In this document: one piece after another, positions 55,712-64,000 of the stretch
How positions within the stretch are numbered: the first letter of the stretch is position 1
How the letters are laid out: each line of letters opens with the position of its first letter
From: Aricia agestis
Lineage: Eukaryota > Arthropoda > Insecta > Lepidoptera > Lycaenidae
Length of the DNA: 64,000 nucleotides
Reading direction: 5' to 3'
Assembly (NCBI RefSeq): GCF_905147365.1
Contig: NC_056420.1
Location: 7,388,001-7,452,000 of the forward strand
Made by a program: the position numbers and the translations under genes
The notes under the pieces: generated by a model
Databases searched by the model: none
What the model saw: only the letters and a program-made list of their open reading frames with translations
Told to the model about the DNA's origin: nothing

Positions 55712-56359
55712 ACTTATAAAATTACATGTCCTGACTGACTGACTGACTGATTCATCATCGCTGAGCAAAAACTGTAAAAGTTACAGCCACGAAATTTGGT
55801 GAGTAGGGTTGTTTTATTAAGTAGACACCCACTAAGGAAGGAATTTTGAAAATTTTACCCCGAGGGGGTGAAATAAGGGTTGAAAGTTTTAATGAAAATC
55901 CGTCATTTCTTGAGTTAGAAACATGAAATTTTATGTTTGTGTTACTGATTAAAAATGATTGGATACGTGTTTAAGCATTTCTGAAAATTCTACCCCCAAT
56001 AGGGTGAAATACGGGTTGAAATTTTAAAAGAAAGTCCGTCATTTCTTGAGTTAGAAACATGAAACTTTATTTTTGTGCTACTGATTAAAAATAAATTAAC
56101 ATTATTAAAAAAACGTATTTAAGTGTTTCTGGTAATTTACCCCCAAGGGGGTGAAATTGGGGTAGAAAGTTTCAATGAAAGTCCGTCATTTCTTGAGTTA
56201 GAAACATGAAAGTTTATTGACGTTTGCGTTTGACGTTTGCTTAAATAGGATCCGTTTTTACCCTTTGTATAAGGAACCACAAAAACAAAAAGGAGAAAAC
56301 TATCCATCTTTGTTATAATACTATGTTAACGCGGTTGAAGTCGCGGGCAACAGCTAGTC
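55712..56359 (+). mobile_element. Helitron-like element with triplicated core
   Basis: Starts CTTATAAAATTACATGTCCT with a GACTGACTGACTGACTGA tract, includes CACGAAATTTGGTGAGTAGG, and ends GCGGTTGAAGTCGCGGGCAA plus CAGCTAGT. The hairpin before a CTAGT end fits Helitron 3' structure. Between 55850 and 56230 three roughly 140-base units each carry ACCCCNAGGGGGTGAAA and TTTCTTGAGTTAGAAACATG. Non-coding. Confidence 0.75.
55850..56230 (+). repeat. Three direct units of about 140 bp
   Basis: GTCATTTCTTGAGTTAGAAA occurs three times with the preceding GGGTGAAAT-GGGTTGAAA block. Units differ at scattered positions and in spacer length. Confidence 0.8.
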
Positions 56360-56452
56360 CTCCAAAGGCTCCAAAAGTACTAGACTTATTCTGATGAAAG
56401 TCACAGACATAGAGTTGGTAGATCACGACCACTTAGGCTACATAGTTCTATC

Positions 56453-56750
56453 GTACCCGTAATCCTGCCATTAGCGGGGAGTCGAGGACTATGGGGTTTA
56501 CGTGGGTAGAATGACGCCAGCCCTAGTAGACAAGTGGCAAGCGATTATCGTAAACGCTAACAAAATGTAAGTATGCGATTTGACACAAGTCATCGCTTCG
56601 CTAGCGAATACTAATGTCAAAAATGATACATTTTGTGGCGTTGGCGTTTACGATAATCGCTTGCCGCTGGTCTAGGCCCTCAGGGCAGTCCCACATAACC
56701 CGGCCGACTTCCCCAATCTGCCGTGGATGCGTAAATAATTTTCCCAAAAA
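56453..56750 (+). mobile_element. Family K tail interrupted by a palindromic MITE
   Basis: GCGGGGAGTCGAGGACTATG and GGGTTTACGTGGGTAGAATG at the left; CAGTCCCACATAACCCGGCC, GACTTCCCCAATCTGCCGTG and GATGCGTAAATAATTTTCCC plus A-run at the right. Joined, these parallel the 48.7-kb K tail. Interrupted at 56526-56672. Confidence 0.7.
56524..56674. mobile_element. Palindromic MITE in family K, TA TSD
   Basis: GTAGACAAGTGGCAAGCGAT and TATCGTAAACGCTAAC at the left pair with GTTGGCGTTTACGATAATCG and CTTGCCGCTGGTC at the right. TA at 56524-56525 and 56673-56674. 147 bp. Confidence 0.8.
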
Positions 56751-57074
56751 AATGCTTCATTTTGTCGCAGAAAAATGTTCGATACGCCTCTCAGGTAGTT
56801 AATTACGAGTATATAATGATTTAAGCAAATTCAAGTGTCTAATATTATTATGTTCGTAATAATTAGAGGCTTATCTTTATCTAGCATATATGTCTGATTA
56901 AAATAAAGGCATTATAATCACATTAAAATCAGCCCGATTAGATTAGTAATTGGCGGTGAGCTATAAACACAGCTATAAAACAAGGTAAAGTTGAATGAAA
57001 TATCGTTAAACTGAGATTTATTGCTACGACATGCATCTAAATAACAAAATACATAAATGTAAGTTTTAATTTAT
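56751..57074. other. No recognised feature
   Basis: AT-rich sequence. Confidence 0.5.
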
Positions 57075-57195
57075 TTAAGCCCACTTGCACAGATCTGGTT
57101 TAAGGTTAACCTTGGATTATATTATATCACCATCTCTGTAGTCTGTCGTTCTACATTTTATAAAAAAAGGCATGTCATGTGTGAATGTGGCTTAA
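57075..57195. mobile_element. Small MITE with GCCCACTTGCAC ends, TTAA flanks
   Basis: TTAA then GCCCACTTGCAC at the left; GTGAATGTGGC then TTAA at the right. 113 bp. TTAA duplication suggests piggyBac-type insertion, though TTAA could also be part of the inverted repeat. Confidence 0.6.
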
Positions 57196-58662
57196 GATGA
57201 GGATATTGTATAATACAGATATTATAACAGTAATACTATAAAGCTGTAAAGTAGTACATCGATAGAGGAATGCACGCAAAATCGATTACCACAGGGCGTA
57301 ACAACGATTAAGATTGTGTGTACTGTATCGTAACGGAAGTGTCTTACGGTTTGCTAAATTTTAATCTTTAATATATTACCTGAAAAAAAAAGTAGAAGGA
57401 CATTTATACAACACAATTTTTTTTCACTAACCGCTTGATGCTGCCCCTAAATTTTTCTCATACCTTTTTTGTAAAGTAGAGAATCCTGTTTTATTACTAT
57501 TATTTAAGTTTATCCGAAAAGTTTGTCTCTATCGCTCATTACGATGTAAGCAGCGACAAAATTCTAAAATAATTTGAAACAGTGAATCGTCCTGAATATT
57601 TATTTAAAACAATCATCCATGTAAAAACCTTCAGCGGCTTTTCTAAAACTAAAAACAGACCAAGAAATATATTTCTCCTCTCGAAATAAAACTGCTTTAT
57701 CCCGCAACGTAAAGCTTTGTGACTTCAGTCTCCACACTATCGGCTATCAGATAGTTGCCTTCTTGGAAAAGATAAAAGAAAACCTAGTCTATAAACACAG
57801 TCGCTTCTTATCCTTATCAGATGTAAACGACGTAACCGAAAGGGAATGCAGAAGATTATTCCCCTAACCCTAACCAGCAGATTTTTTGTATATTGGTAGG
57901 TTAATTGTAATTACATACTTAATTTATGAGTAACATTGTCTTACAAATAGATCAATCCATACTTTAGGACCATCAAATGAAAGTATTAAATCCTTTCTAT
58001 CTCTGTTAGCTACCACTTTCAGGACTTTTCGCAAATAAATTGTTGTTCGTCTCATCAAAATGAAGCTACTCACAAAAAATTAGCTTGATAGTAATAAAAA
58101 AAAATCTACGGAACCTGGACTATTTATCCTTCTCTATAATTATTCTAAGTTATTTATTAAAGTGTGTTGTGAATATTCCCTTACTTAAACGTATCTGAAA
58201 CTGAGTGGGTGAAACTGTGTGGGTCAATTTTATAATTTCCAGCCGAGGTCGTTACTGTGGGGTCAATCAGGATACATTGTGTCTAGAGATAGGCTCGCAA
58301 ATATATTCAAGCTGTATCGATGGCTAGCATGTCGGAATCTACATACATTTTATTGTGAGCTGATGCATCTACTCGCCGAATATTACAATTATTACTTCCT
58401 AATTGGAGAGTAAGCTTCTGAACGACTATGTGCACTTAAATACTTTGTGCTTGAAGTTGTAATAGCTCTTATCAATAGATTATCTATGTACCTACATGAC
58501 AGATGTATGAAATAATCTAGCATTTCAAGTGCTGACTCGACACCTATGCCGTTATTACCGTACGGATCGTACCGTCGCTATTCGTTCTCTTAAATATTAT
58601 TGTTCGTCGCCCCGTAACCATTCATCAATAGTTCATAAAAACTATCCCAAAACAATATTTTG
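57196..58662. other. No recognised repeat or gene
   Basis: About 1.5 kb of AT-rich DNA. On the minus strand the junction at 57380/57379 reads CTTTTTTTTTCAG|GTAATA, a weaker ratchet-like signal. Confidence 0.5.
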
Positions 58663-58997
58663 ACGAGGGAGAGCCATGCTTCGGCACGAATGGGCCGGCT
58701 AGACCGGATAAATACCACGGGCTCACTGAAAACCAGCGTGAAACAGCGTTTGCGCTGTGTTTCGCCGAGTAAGTGAGTTTACCGGAGGCCCAATCCCCTA
58801 CCCTTTTCCCTTCCCTACCCTCTCCTATTTCCTTCCCTACCCTCCCCTCTTCCCTTCCCTACCCTCCCCTATTTCCTCTTAAAAGGCCGACAACGCAACT
58901 GCAGCTCTTCTGATGCTGCGAGTGTCCATGGGCGACGGAAGTTGCTTTCCATCAGTTGACCCGTTTGCTCGTTTGCCCCCTTATTTCATAAAAAAAT
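58663..58997 (+). mobile_element. Family A SINE-like retroposon, copy 10
   Basis: GAGGGAGAGCCATGCTTCGG through the C-rich tract to GCCCCCTTATTTCATAAAAA. The first bases differ (GACGAGGG for TACGTGGG). Followed by a scrap of family G (TAGGTTCAGCCGTATAAGCG). Confidence 0.8.
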
Positions 58998-59030
58998 AGG
59001 TTCAGCCGTATAAGCGAGAAGATTATGTGA

Positions 59031-59238
59031 AACTAGATGATGGCCTCAATTTTGTTGCGGCCAAATTCGTTTATCGCGCGGGAACCGTACTTTTTTCCGG
59101 GATAAAAAGTATCCTGTGTCCTTTCCCGGGACTCAAAGTATCTCCATAACTAACAGCAAAATAGGTTCAGCGGTGTGATGAGGTGACAGACAGATAGACA
59201 GACAGACACACGTTCACATTTATAATATTAGTACGGGT
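59031..59238 (+). mobile_element. Family G Helitron-like element
   Basis: AACTAGATGATGGCCTCAAT, AATTCGTTTATCGCGCGGGA, CGGGATAAAAAGTATCCTGT, GGGACTCAAAGTATCTCCAT and the AGACAGACAGACACACG block, ending TATAATATTAGTACGG. Confidence 0.75.
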
Positions 59239-59774
59239 AGAAATAATTGAAAGTACCATTTCAAAACTTTCAACAAAATTTCAAGCCAAGCGCTTTAGAC
59301 ACTAACAATATCCAAGAATCAATAGAATCTATAAAACTAACATTAATTTTGTGAATAATTCATCTCTCGCCGGCGATTCTCCACTTTATGGCCTATGGAT
59401 TCTCTACAGAGGCCTTAATTGGAAACAATTCCGCCGATAAATGTCAGTAACGCCGTAAGTTATAACGAGATGGGAAGTTACGTCCGCGATTATAAATAGG
59501 AAAACCGGAGATATAGGAGGTTTAACTGCGGTGGTTCTCAAAGGAGTGTTGAGTTCTTATTTGTCAGATAAGTTTAGACTTTAGTGGTGTATACTAACGC
59601 GTTGGCACAGTGTTAGAAATAAAATAATTACAATGGATTATGGATACCAGGCATCTATCATCATAAAGATATTTTTATTAGACTAGCTGGCGAAACATGC
59701 TTACCTATCCTTCCTTCTTGGCAAGTTAGGGCCTTTAGTCAAGTTATATTAAATATTTTTTGCAGCGAAGTAAG
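59239..59774. other. No recognised feature
   Basis: Ordinary sequence. Confidence 0.5.
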
Positions 59775-60280
59775 AAAAAATCGGCCAAGTGCGAGTCGGA
59801 CTCGCGCCCGGAGGGTTCCGTACCGTTATTGAGCGAAAGTTGGCAAAAAATTGTGTTTTTTGTATGGAAGCCTTAAATATTTATTTTATTTTAATTTTAT
59901 AATTAATGATTAAAATATAAATATAATTAAGAATATTGTGAGTATTTCAAGTGCCTAGCTGCTAAGTGCTACCATTATTGATTACGAACAAAAAAAGACA
60001 AAAAAATCACGTTTGTTGTATGGGAAATATTTATTATTATTTTGTTTTTTTTGTATTTTTTGTTACAACTTACAGCGGCAACAGAAATACACAATCTGTG
60101 TTGTACACAATTTCAAAAGTCTAGCTATAGCGGTTCTTGACTTTACAGCCTGGAGACAGACGGACAGACGGACAGACGGACAAACATCGAAGTGTCAGTA
60201 ATAGCTTAGACAAAGGAAAATATTACTGGTCTCTGGTAATAGGTTCCCGTTTTTACCCTTTGGGTACGGAACCCTAAAAA
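59775..60280 (+). mobile_element. Family F repeat, copy 2
   Basis: AAATCGGCCAAGTGCGAGTC to TTTGGGTACGGAACCCTAAA, with an extra (GACGGACA)n tract near 60155-60181 and a longer AT-rich middle than copy 1. Confidence 0.75.
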
Positions 60281-61195
60281 TGACTACAATTTTACTAAGG
60301 TCATTCAGTTGGCATTGTCATTTATCAGTTGGAAAGTGCAATGGCCAAGCAATTTTTGAATGCATTTTTATTAAAAAGACGTTAAACTACAATAGCAATA
60401 TGGGACGCCATAAAATAAGTGTACCTTAGTCATATTTAAGGCGGAGAGTATTCCAGTGTAATTTACTTGGTACATAAAGTTAATAAAGGCAGGGAACTTT
60501 AATGGGACGTACCTGTACCTAATAGGATGTGCCATTACGGATATAGCGAAATGAAATTGTACTCGGTAATCGGGTTGCGCGCTTAACTATTTTCCCGGTT
60601 ACTGCTTACTGGTTACAAGGTTGTTGTATGGTTTCTTAAGTTTGGTTGCGAATGACTATTGTTGTTTTTAAATGTGTTAAATTATTTAGTTAAATGTAAT
60701 TAATTCAAAATTTTGACATAACCCCCATACTTTATCTGTCAAACTCTTCATTAAACTGAAGCTTAATCATAATTAAATGTCTCTGAGTACGGCGGTTAGT
60801 TATTTATTTTAATATCTCATTTATGACTCTAACCGTGACTCTGTTAGCGTGGAAAAGTACATATTAATGTGATAAAAAACTGCCTGTGAAATTCTAAGTG
60901 ATAGAAAGTTAACTCTTTCATATCAGAATAAACCAAAATCAACTTAGTAGTTATATTTACTGCGTAAAATCCAGAGCGAGTTACATAATATTTTGCATAT
61001 CTACTAGTAGAGATTACATATTCTATTGCACTAGATTTTATCTTAATAAAATCTATACAAACTGCAACTTTACCAACACAATTAGGGTTGCCACCTTCTT
61101 TTTTGCAAATAAAGTACACATACTTCAATCGGCTACTTTAGATGAGAAAAAAACCGTACACAGTATAAAAATAAAGTAATAAAATTATCTGTAAG
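60281..61195. other. No recognised feature
   Basis: AT-rich sequence. Confidence 0.5.
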
Positions 61196-61350
61196 TATAA
61201 ATTAAAATGAATTCGGTACTTTGTTAGTTTCTTTAAAACTCGAGAACGGCTGAACCGCTTTGGCTTATTTTGGTCTTGAAACATTCGTGAAAGCCCAGGG
61301 AGGGTTTATGTTGGGAGATAGGTGATAAGAGGTTTATCGGGTCATCTAGT
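61196..61350 (+). mobile_element. Family H Helitron-like element
   Basis: AAAACTCGAGAACGGCTGAA, GGCTTATTTTGGTCTTGAAA, CATTCGTGAAAGCCCAGGGA and GGTTTATCGGGTCATCTAGT. The CTAGT end is intact. Confidence 0.75.
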
Positions 61351-61856
61351 TTGAAATAAAGTATTTTTGCATACTTTATTATTTTCGTAAAGTACAAAGT
61401 ACAATTGCCTGAAATAACGTACAATAGTTTATAATTAAGTACGGGTGGCAACCCTAAACACAATTAAGATCACCGCTAAATTCGTGCAAGTTTTTGCGCG
61501 ATATGCTGTGTGCATACAAAGTTACCCTAATTAACTAAAACAAAATCGTAGAGTCTTGTTCTAATATGCCAATAGGTTTATATTTGCTTGACTAAAGTGG
61601 TTTTTCATTTAAAGTGTTCGTACATCAAGTAGTAATAAATATTAACGATATTTTTATTACTTTAATAAAGTGGTTATATTCTTTAAAGTGACTTTATAAG
61701 CTATAAAACACATGTAAACCAGAAAACGGTAACCATACTAAAAACCGCTTATTGTTGTAAAATAAATTGAAAAATACATTATTTAATGGGTAAAATGCAA
61801 GCTTTTTTTTGACGAGAATTTTAAAATTACAATAAGAACTCGGACTAGTCGTTGTC
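61351..61856. other. No recognised feature
   Basis: Contains short repeated AAAGTA/TACTTT words near 61355-61400. Not called. Confidence 0.4.
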
Positions 61857-62297
61857 GTTATAGGCATTCGGATATTCGAAACTCCGGATAATCGAATATA
61901 TAAAGAAACTAGTTGATGCCCGCAACTCCGTTTCGCCAAAATTCGTTTATCGCGCGGGAGCCGTACATTTTTCGGGACAAAAAGTATCCTATGTCCTTTC
62001 CCGGGACTCAAAGTATCTCTATGCCAAATTTCAGCGAAATCGGTTCAGCGGTTAGGACGTGAAGAGGTAACAGACAGACAGACAGACAGACACACTTTTG
62101 CATTTATAATATTAGTATGGAAGTATGGATTAGTATGGAAGTGGGTTTGGTTCATATGTTCAGTACGTTAAAAATAACACAGAAAATCAATGTTTATTAA
62201 GAAATTATTAAGATACATTTTCCGACGGCATGCGGCAGTCTGGATAATCTCGAATCCGTATAACTATGGGCCGGATTATCGGGTTTCTACTGTATGT
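61857..62297. mobile_element. Possible pogo/Tigger-like MITE carrying family G
   Basis: The right end, on the minus strand, reads CAGTAGAAACCCGATAATCC followed by GGCCCATAG, close to the CAGTAGAACCCCGATTATCC-type end of pogo/Tigger elements by memory. The left part (CGGATATTCGAAACTCCGGA plus TAATCGAA, 61869-61896) has related words but no clean matching terminus. Family G lies between them. Confidence 0.45.
61908..62130 (+). mobile_element. Family G Helitron-like element, intact copy
   Basis: AACTAGTTGATGCCCGCAAC, CGTTTCGCCAAAATTCGTTT, CCCGGGACTCAAAGTATCTC, GAAATCGGTTCAGCGGTTAG, the (GACA)n stretch, and ATTAGTATGGAAGTATGGAT. Confidence 0.8.
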
Positions 62298-62406
62298 ATT
62301 TCTAGTTGATCTGAATAATAGACATTAAATTAACGAGCAATACCTAGGTGCAATGATGACGTTTTACCACTACAGAACTGGTTAGCCGTTAATATGAAAG
62401 CTAAGG

Positions 62407-62725
62407 GTCTAAGACAGGGGTCACCAATTAGTTTCGCTCGGGGTCCGTTTTAAGAAATAAAATATCCTTCGCGGTCCACACCACACATTAAAAAAATATT
62501 AAACAAAATATAATGTAATTAAGGAAATTGTAAAGGTATTTATTTGTATGAATGAGAAAAATAACAATTTTTGTTTCTACGTCATGTTCATCAATATTAT
62601 GTCGCGACCGAAATTAATTTTCATTTTCAAATATGTTCATCTTCGAACATGCTTGGTCCGAACACAATGGGTCGGCGGTCCGGACGCGGACCGCGGTCCG
62701 CCATTTGGTGACCCCTGGTCTAAGA
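62407..62725. mobile_element. hAT-like MITE with perfect 8-bp TSD
   Basis: GTCTAAGA at 62407-62414 and 62718-62725 is identical. The ends CAGGGGTCACCAA and TTGGTGACCCCTG are perfect 13-base inverted repeats of hAT type. Subterminal GGTCCG/GGACCGCGGTCCG motifs. The 303-bp interior is non-coding (a 63-codon frame at its right end is an artefact). Confidence 0.9.
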
Positions 62726-62916
62726 CGCCTACGTTATAACAGACGCCTGCAATCACACGCAATCAAACTACAGGATATCTATTTATAGAGGCTATTGACA
62801 ATTAAAAATATAACTTTTATAATTTAATGGTGATATAAAATTATACCGAAAGTACTTTACGCGAAAAATCGCACGATCAGAACGTAAGAAAGCAGCTGTC
62901 AGTATTTATAAAATGC

Positions 62917-63350
62917 TTTTTAGGGTTCCGTACCCAAAGGGTGAAAACGGGACCCTATTTATGAGACTTCGATGTCTGTCTGTCCGTCACTATATCTCAA
63001 GAACCACTGTAGCTAGACTTATGAAATTTTCACAGATTATGTATATCTGTTGCCGCTATAACAACATATACTAAAAACAAAATAATCTTAATATTTAGGG
63101 GGGGCTCCCATACAACAAACGTATTTTTTTTGGCCTTTTTTGCTCGTTATCAATAATGGCAACAGGTAGGCACTTGAAATTTTCACGTCCTAAGTTATAT
63201 GTGTACTTACTTTAATAATTAATAATAATATTTAAAAAAATAATAATTTAAGGGGGCTCCCATACAAAAAACACAATTTTTGTCTTATTTTTGCTCTATA
63301 ACAGTACGGAACCCTTCGTGCGCGTCTGACTCGCACTTGGCCGATTTTTT
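62917..63350 (-). mobile_element. Family F repeat, copy 3
   Basis: TTTTTAGGGTTCCGTACCCA at the left through GCCGCTATAACAACATATAC and GGGGGCTCCCATACAACAAA to GACTCGCACTTGGCCGATTT. Inverted relative to copies 1 and 2. Confidence 0.75.
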
Positions 63351-63908
63351 GTCTATACTGAAATCAATATCAAGCAAAATGCTGACAGGGTCGGTATTCT
63401 TCCGATTCCGAAACTGCCGCAGCTTTATTCTATGAAAGAGAATATCTAAAATTGAAACAAAAATTCAAATCACGTAAGAACCCTGTTGTTTTAAAATACG
63501 CAAGAAGTAGAGTTTTCAATGCACGATTTTTACATACTCGGTGACCGGACTACACCAACAATACAATCTGAATGTATTTTTGGGGCGTACATAACTTGCA
63601 CGAGAAGTTTTTGCAACTCTAGAACTTAGCGTTCCAAACCAAAGGAATTCTCAAGATCAAAATATTGAAAGATCCATTACAATAAAACAAATAGAGCCGA
63701 TCGGCGCGGTTCAACGACCAACCAGACCAGATTGCAGGTTGCACGAAGTTCAGTACATGTCAAGATCGCGAGCCACGATTAGCGTTTTAGGTAAACATAT
63801 CGGGAGATCTGCCCGACCTTATGTAACGGGGCCTGATTGCCGATTAATCGGACTAGTTGCTTTGTTTATGGGGAGATTTGATTTCCTGTCCTACAACCAT
63901 GTATAAAT
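63351..63908. other. No recognised feature
   Basis: Ordinary sequence. Confidence 0.5.
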
Positions 63909-64000
63909 CCATACTAAAATTATAAATCCGAAAGTGTTTAGCTGACTGTCTATATGACTTTTACCTCTTCACGACCAAACCACTAAACTGATTGCGCTGA
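63909..64000 (-). mobile_element. Family G element cut by the window edge
   Basis: TCCATACTAAAATTATAAAT, CCGAAAGTGTTTAGCTGACT and ACCTCTTCACGACCAAACCA match the start of minus-oriented G. It continues beyond the window. Confidence 0.65.

Noticed and set aside
55895..56215. CRISPR-like array
   Set aside because: Three about 140-bp units with similar spacers inside a Helitron-like element in a eukaryotic background. Not CRISPR.

Overview
The window looks like intergenic or deep-intronic DNA from a moth or butterfly (Lepidoptera). It is AT-rich. I found no convincing host exon, no rRNA and no functional tRNA. The organism guess rests on repeat families I recognise from memory as typical of lepidopteran genomes: Helitron-like elements ending in CTAGT ('Lep1'-type), a repeat beginning CGGCCAAGTGCGAGTCGG and ending GGTTCCGTACCCAAAGGGT in inverse sense, and tRNA-headed SINEs. 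No database was searched. The longest open frames (up to 140 codons) show no recognisable domain. The only protein-derived sequence is a stop-bounded C-terminal relic of a non-LTR retrotransposon reverse transcriptase at 22801-23049.

Letters used for the repeat families. A: about 330-bp poly(A)-tailed SINE-like retroposon with a C-rich/G-rich internal tract (10 copies). B: Helitron-like, ends in GCGGGCAAAAGCTCG (4 loci). C: about 260-bp hairpin MITE with CAGTGTGTAAC ends and TA target duplications (5 complete copies plus pieces). D: tRNA-headed SINE with an (ATT)n tail (3 loci). F: the GGCCAAGTGCGAGTCGG repeat (4 loci). G: Helitron-like, ACTAGATGACGCCCGCAAC end (10 loci). H: Helitron-like, CTCGAGAACGGCTGAACC core (5 loci). 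K: poly(A) tail region of a LINE or LINE-dependent SINE (4 loci). Single-copy or two-copy MITEs are described one by one.

Layout. 1-2.5 kb is a nested cluster (foldback MITE, A inside G, C, H, SINE D). 2.5-9.6 kb is mostly unique AT-rich DNA with C, K and small palindromes. 9.6-19.3 kb is dense in nested elements: an 8-bp-TSD element carrying A, hAT-like MITEs, GC-rich foldbacks, two SINE types, a Lep1-like element interrupted by K, and a strong candidate recursive splice site at 16872/16873. 19.3-27.7 kb has palindromes, a LINE relic, a (TA)n tract, and A, B and C copies. 27.7-45.7 kb is mainly unique, with B as a tandem pair and as an almost perfect inverted duplication, and a dimeric repeat at 41 kb. 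45.7-64 kb is again repeat-rich (A head-to-head pair, K with a 13-bp TSD, GC-rich foldback, D, F, G, H, a triplicated Helitron-like element, and an hAT MITE with a perfect 8-bp TSD).

Nothing here forms an operon, a pathway or an obvious new molecular system. The most interesting material is structural: a ratchet-point-like splice signal, many short unrelated near-perfect palindromes that suggest recurrent fold-back template switching, and a possibly unclassified element family with 8-bp target duplications that exists both as a 33-bp palindrome and as a 595-bp nested copy.
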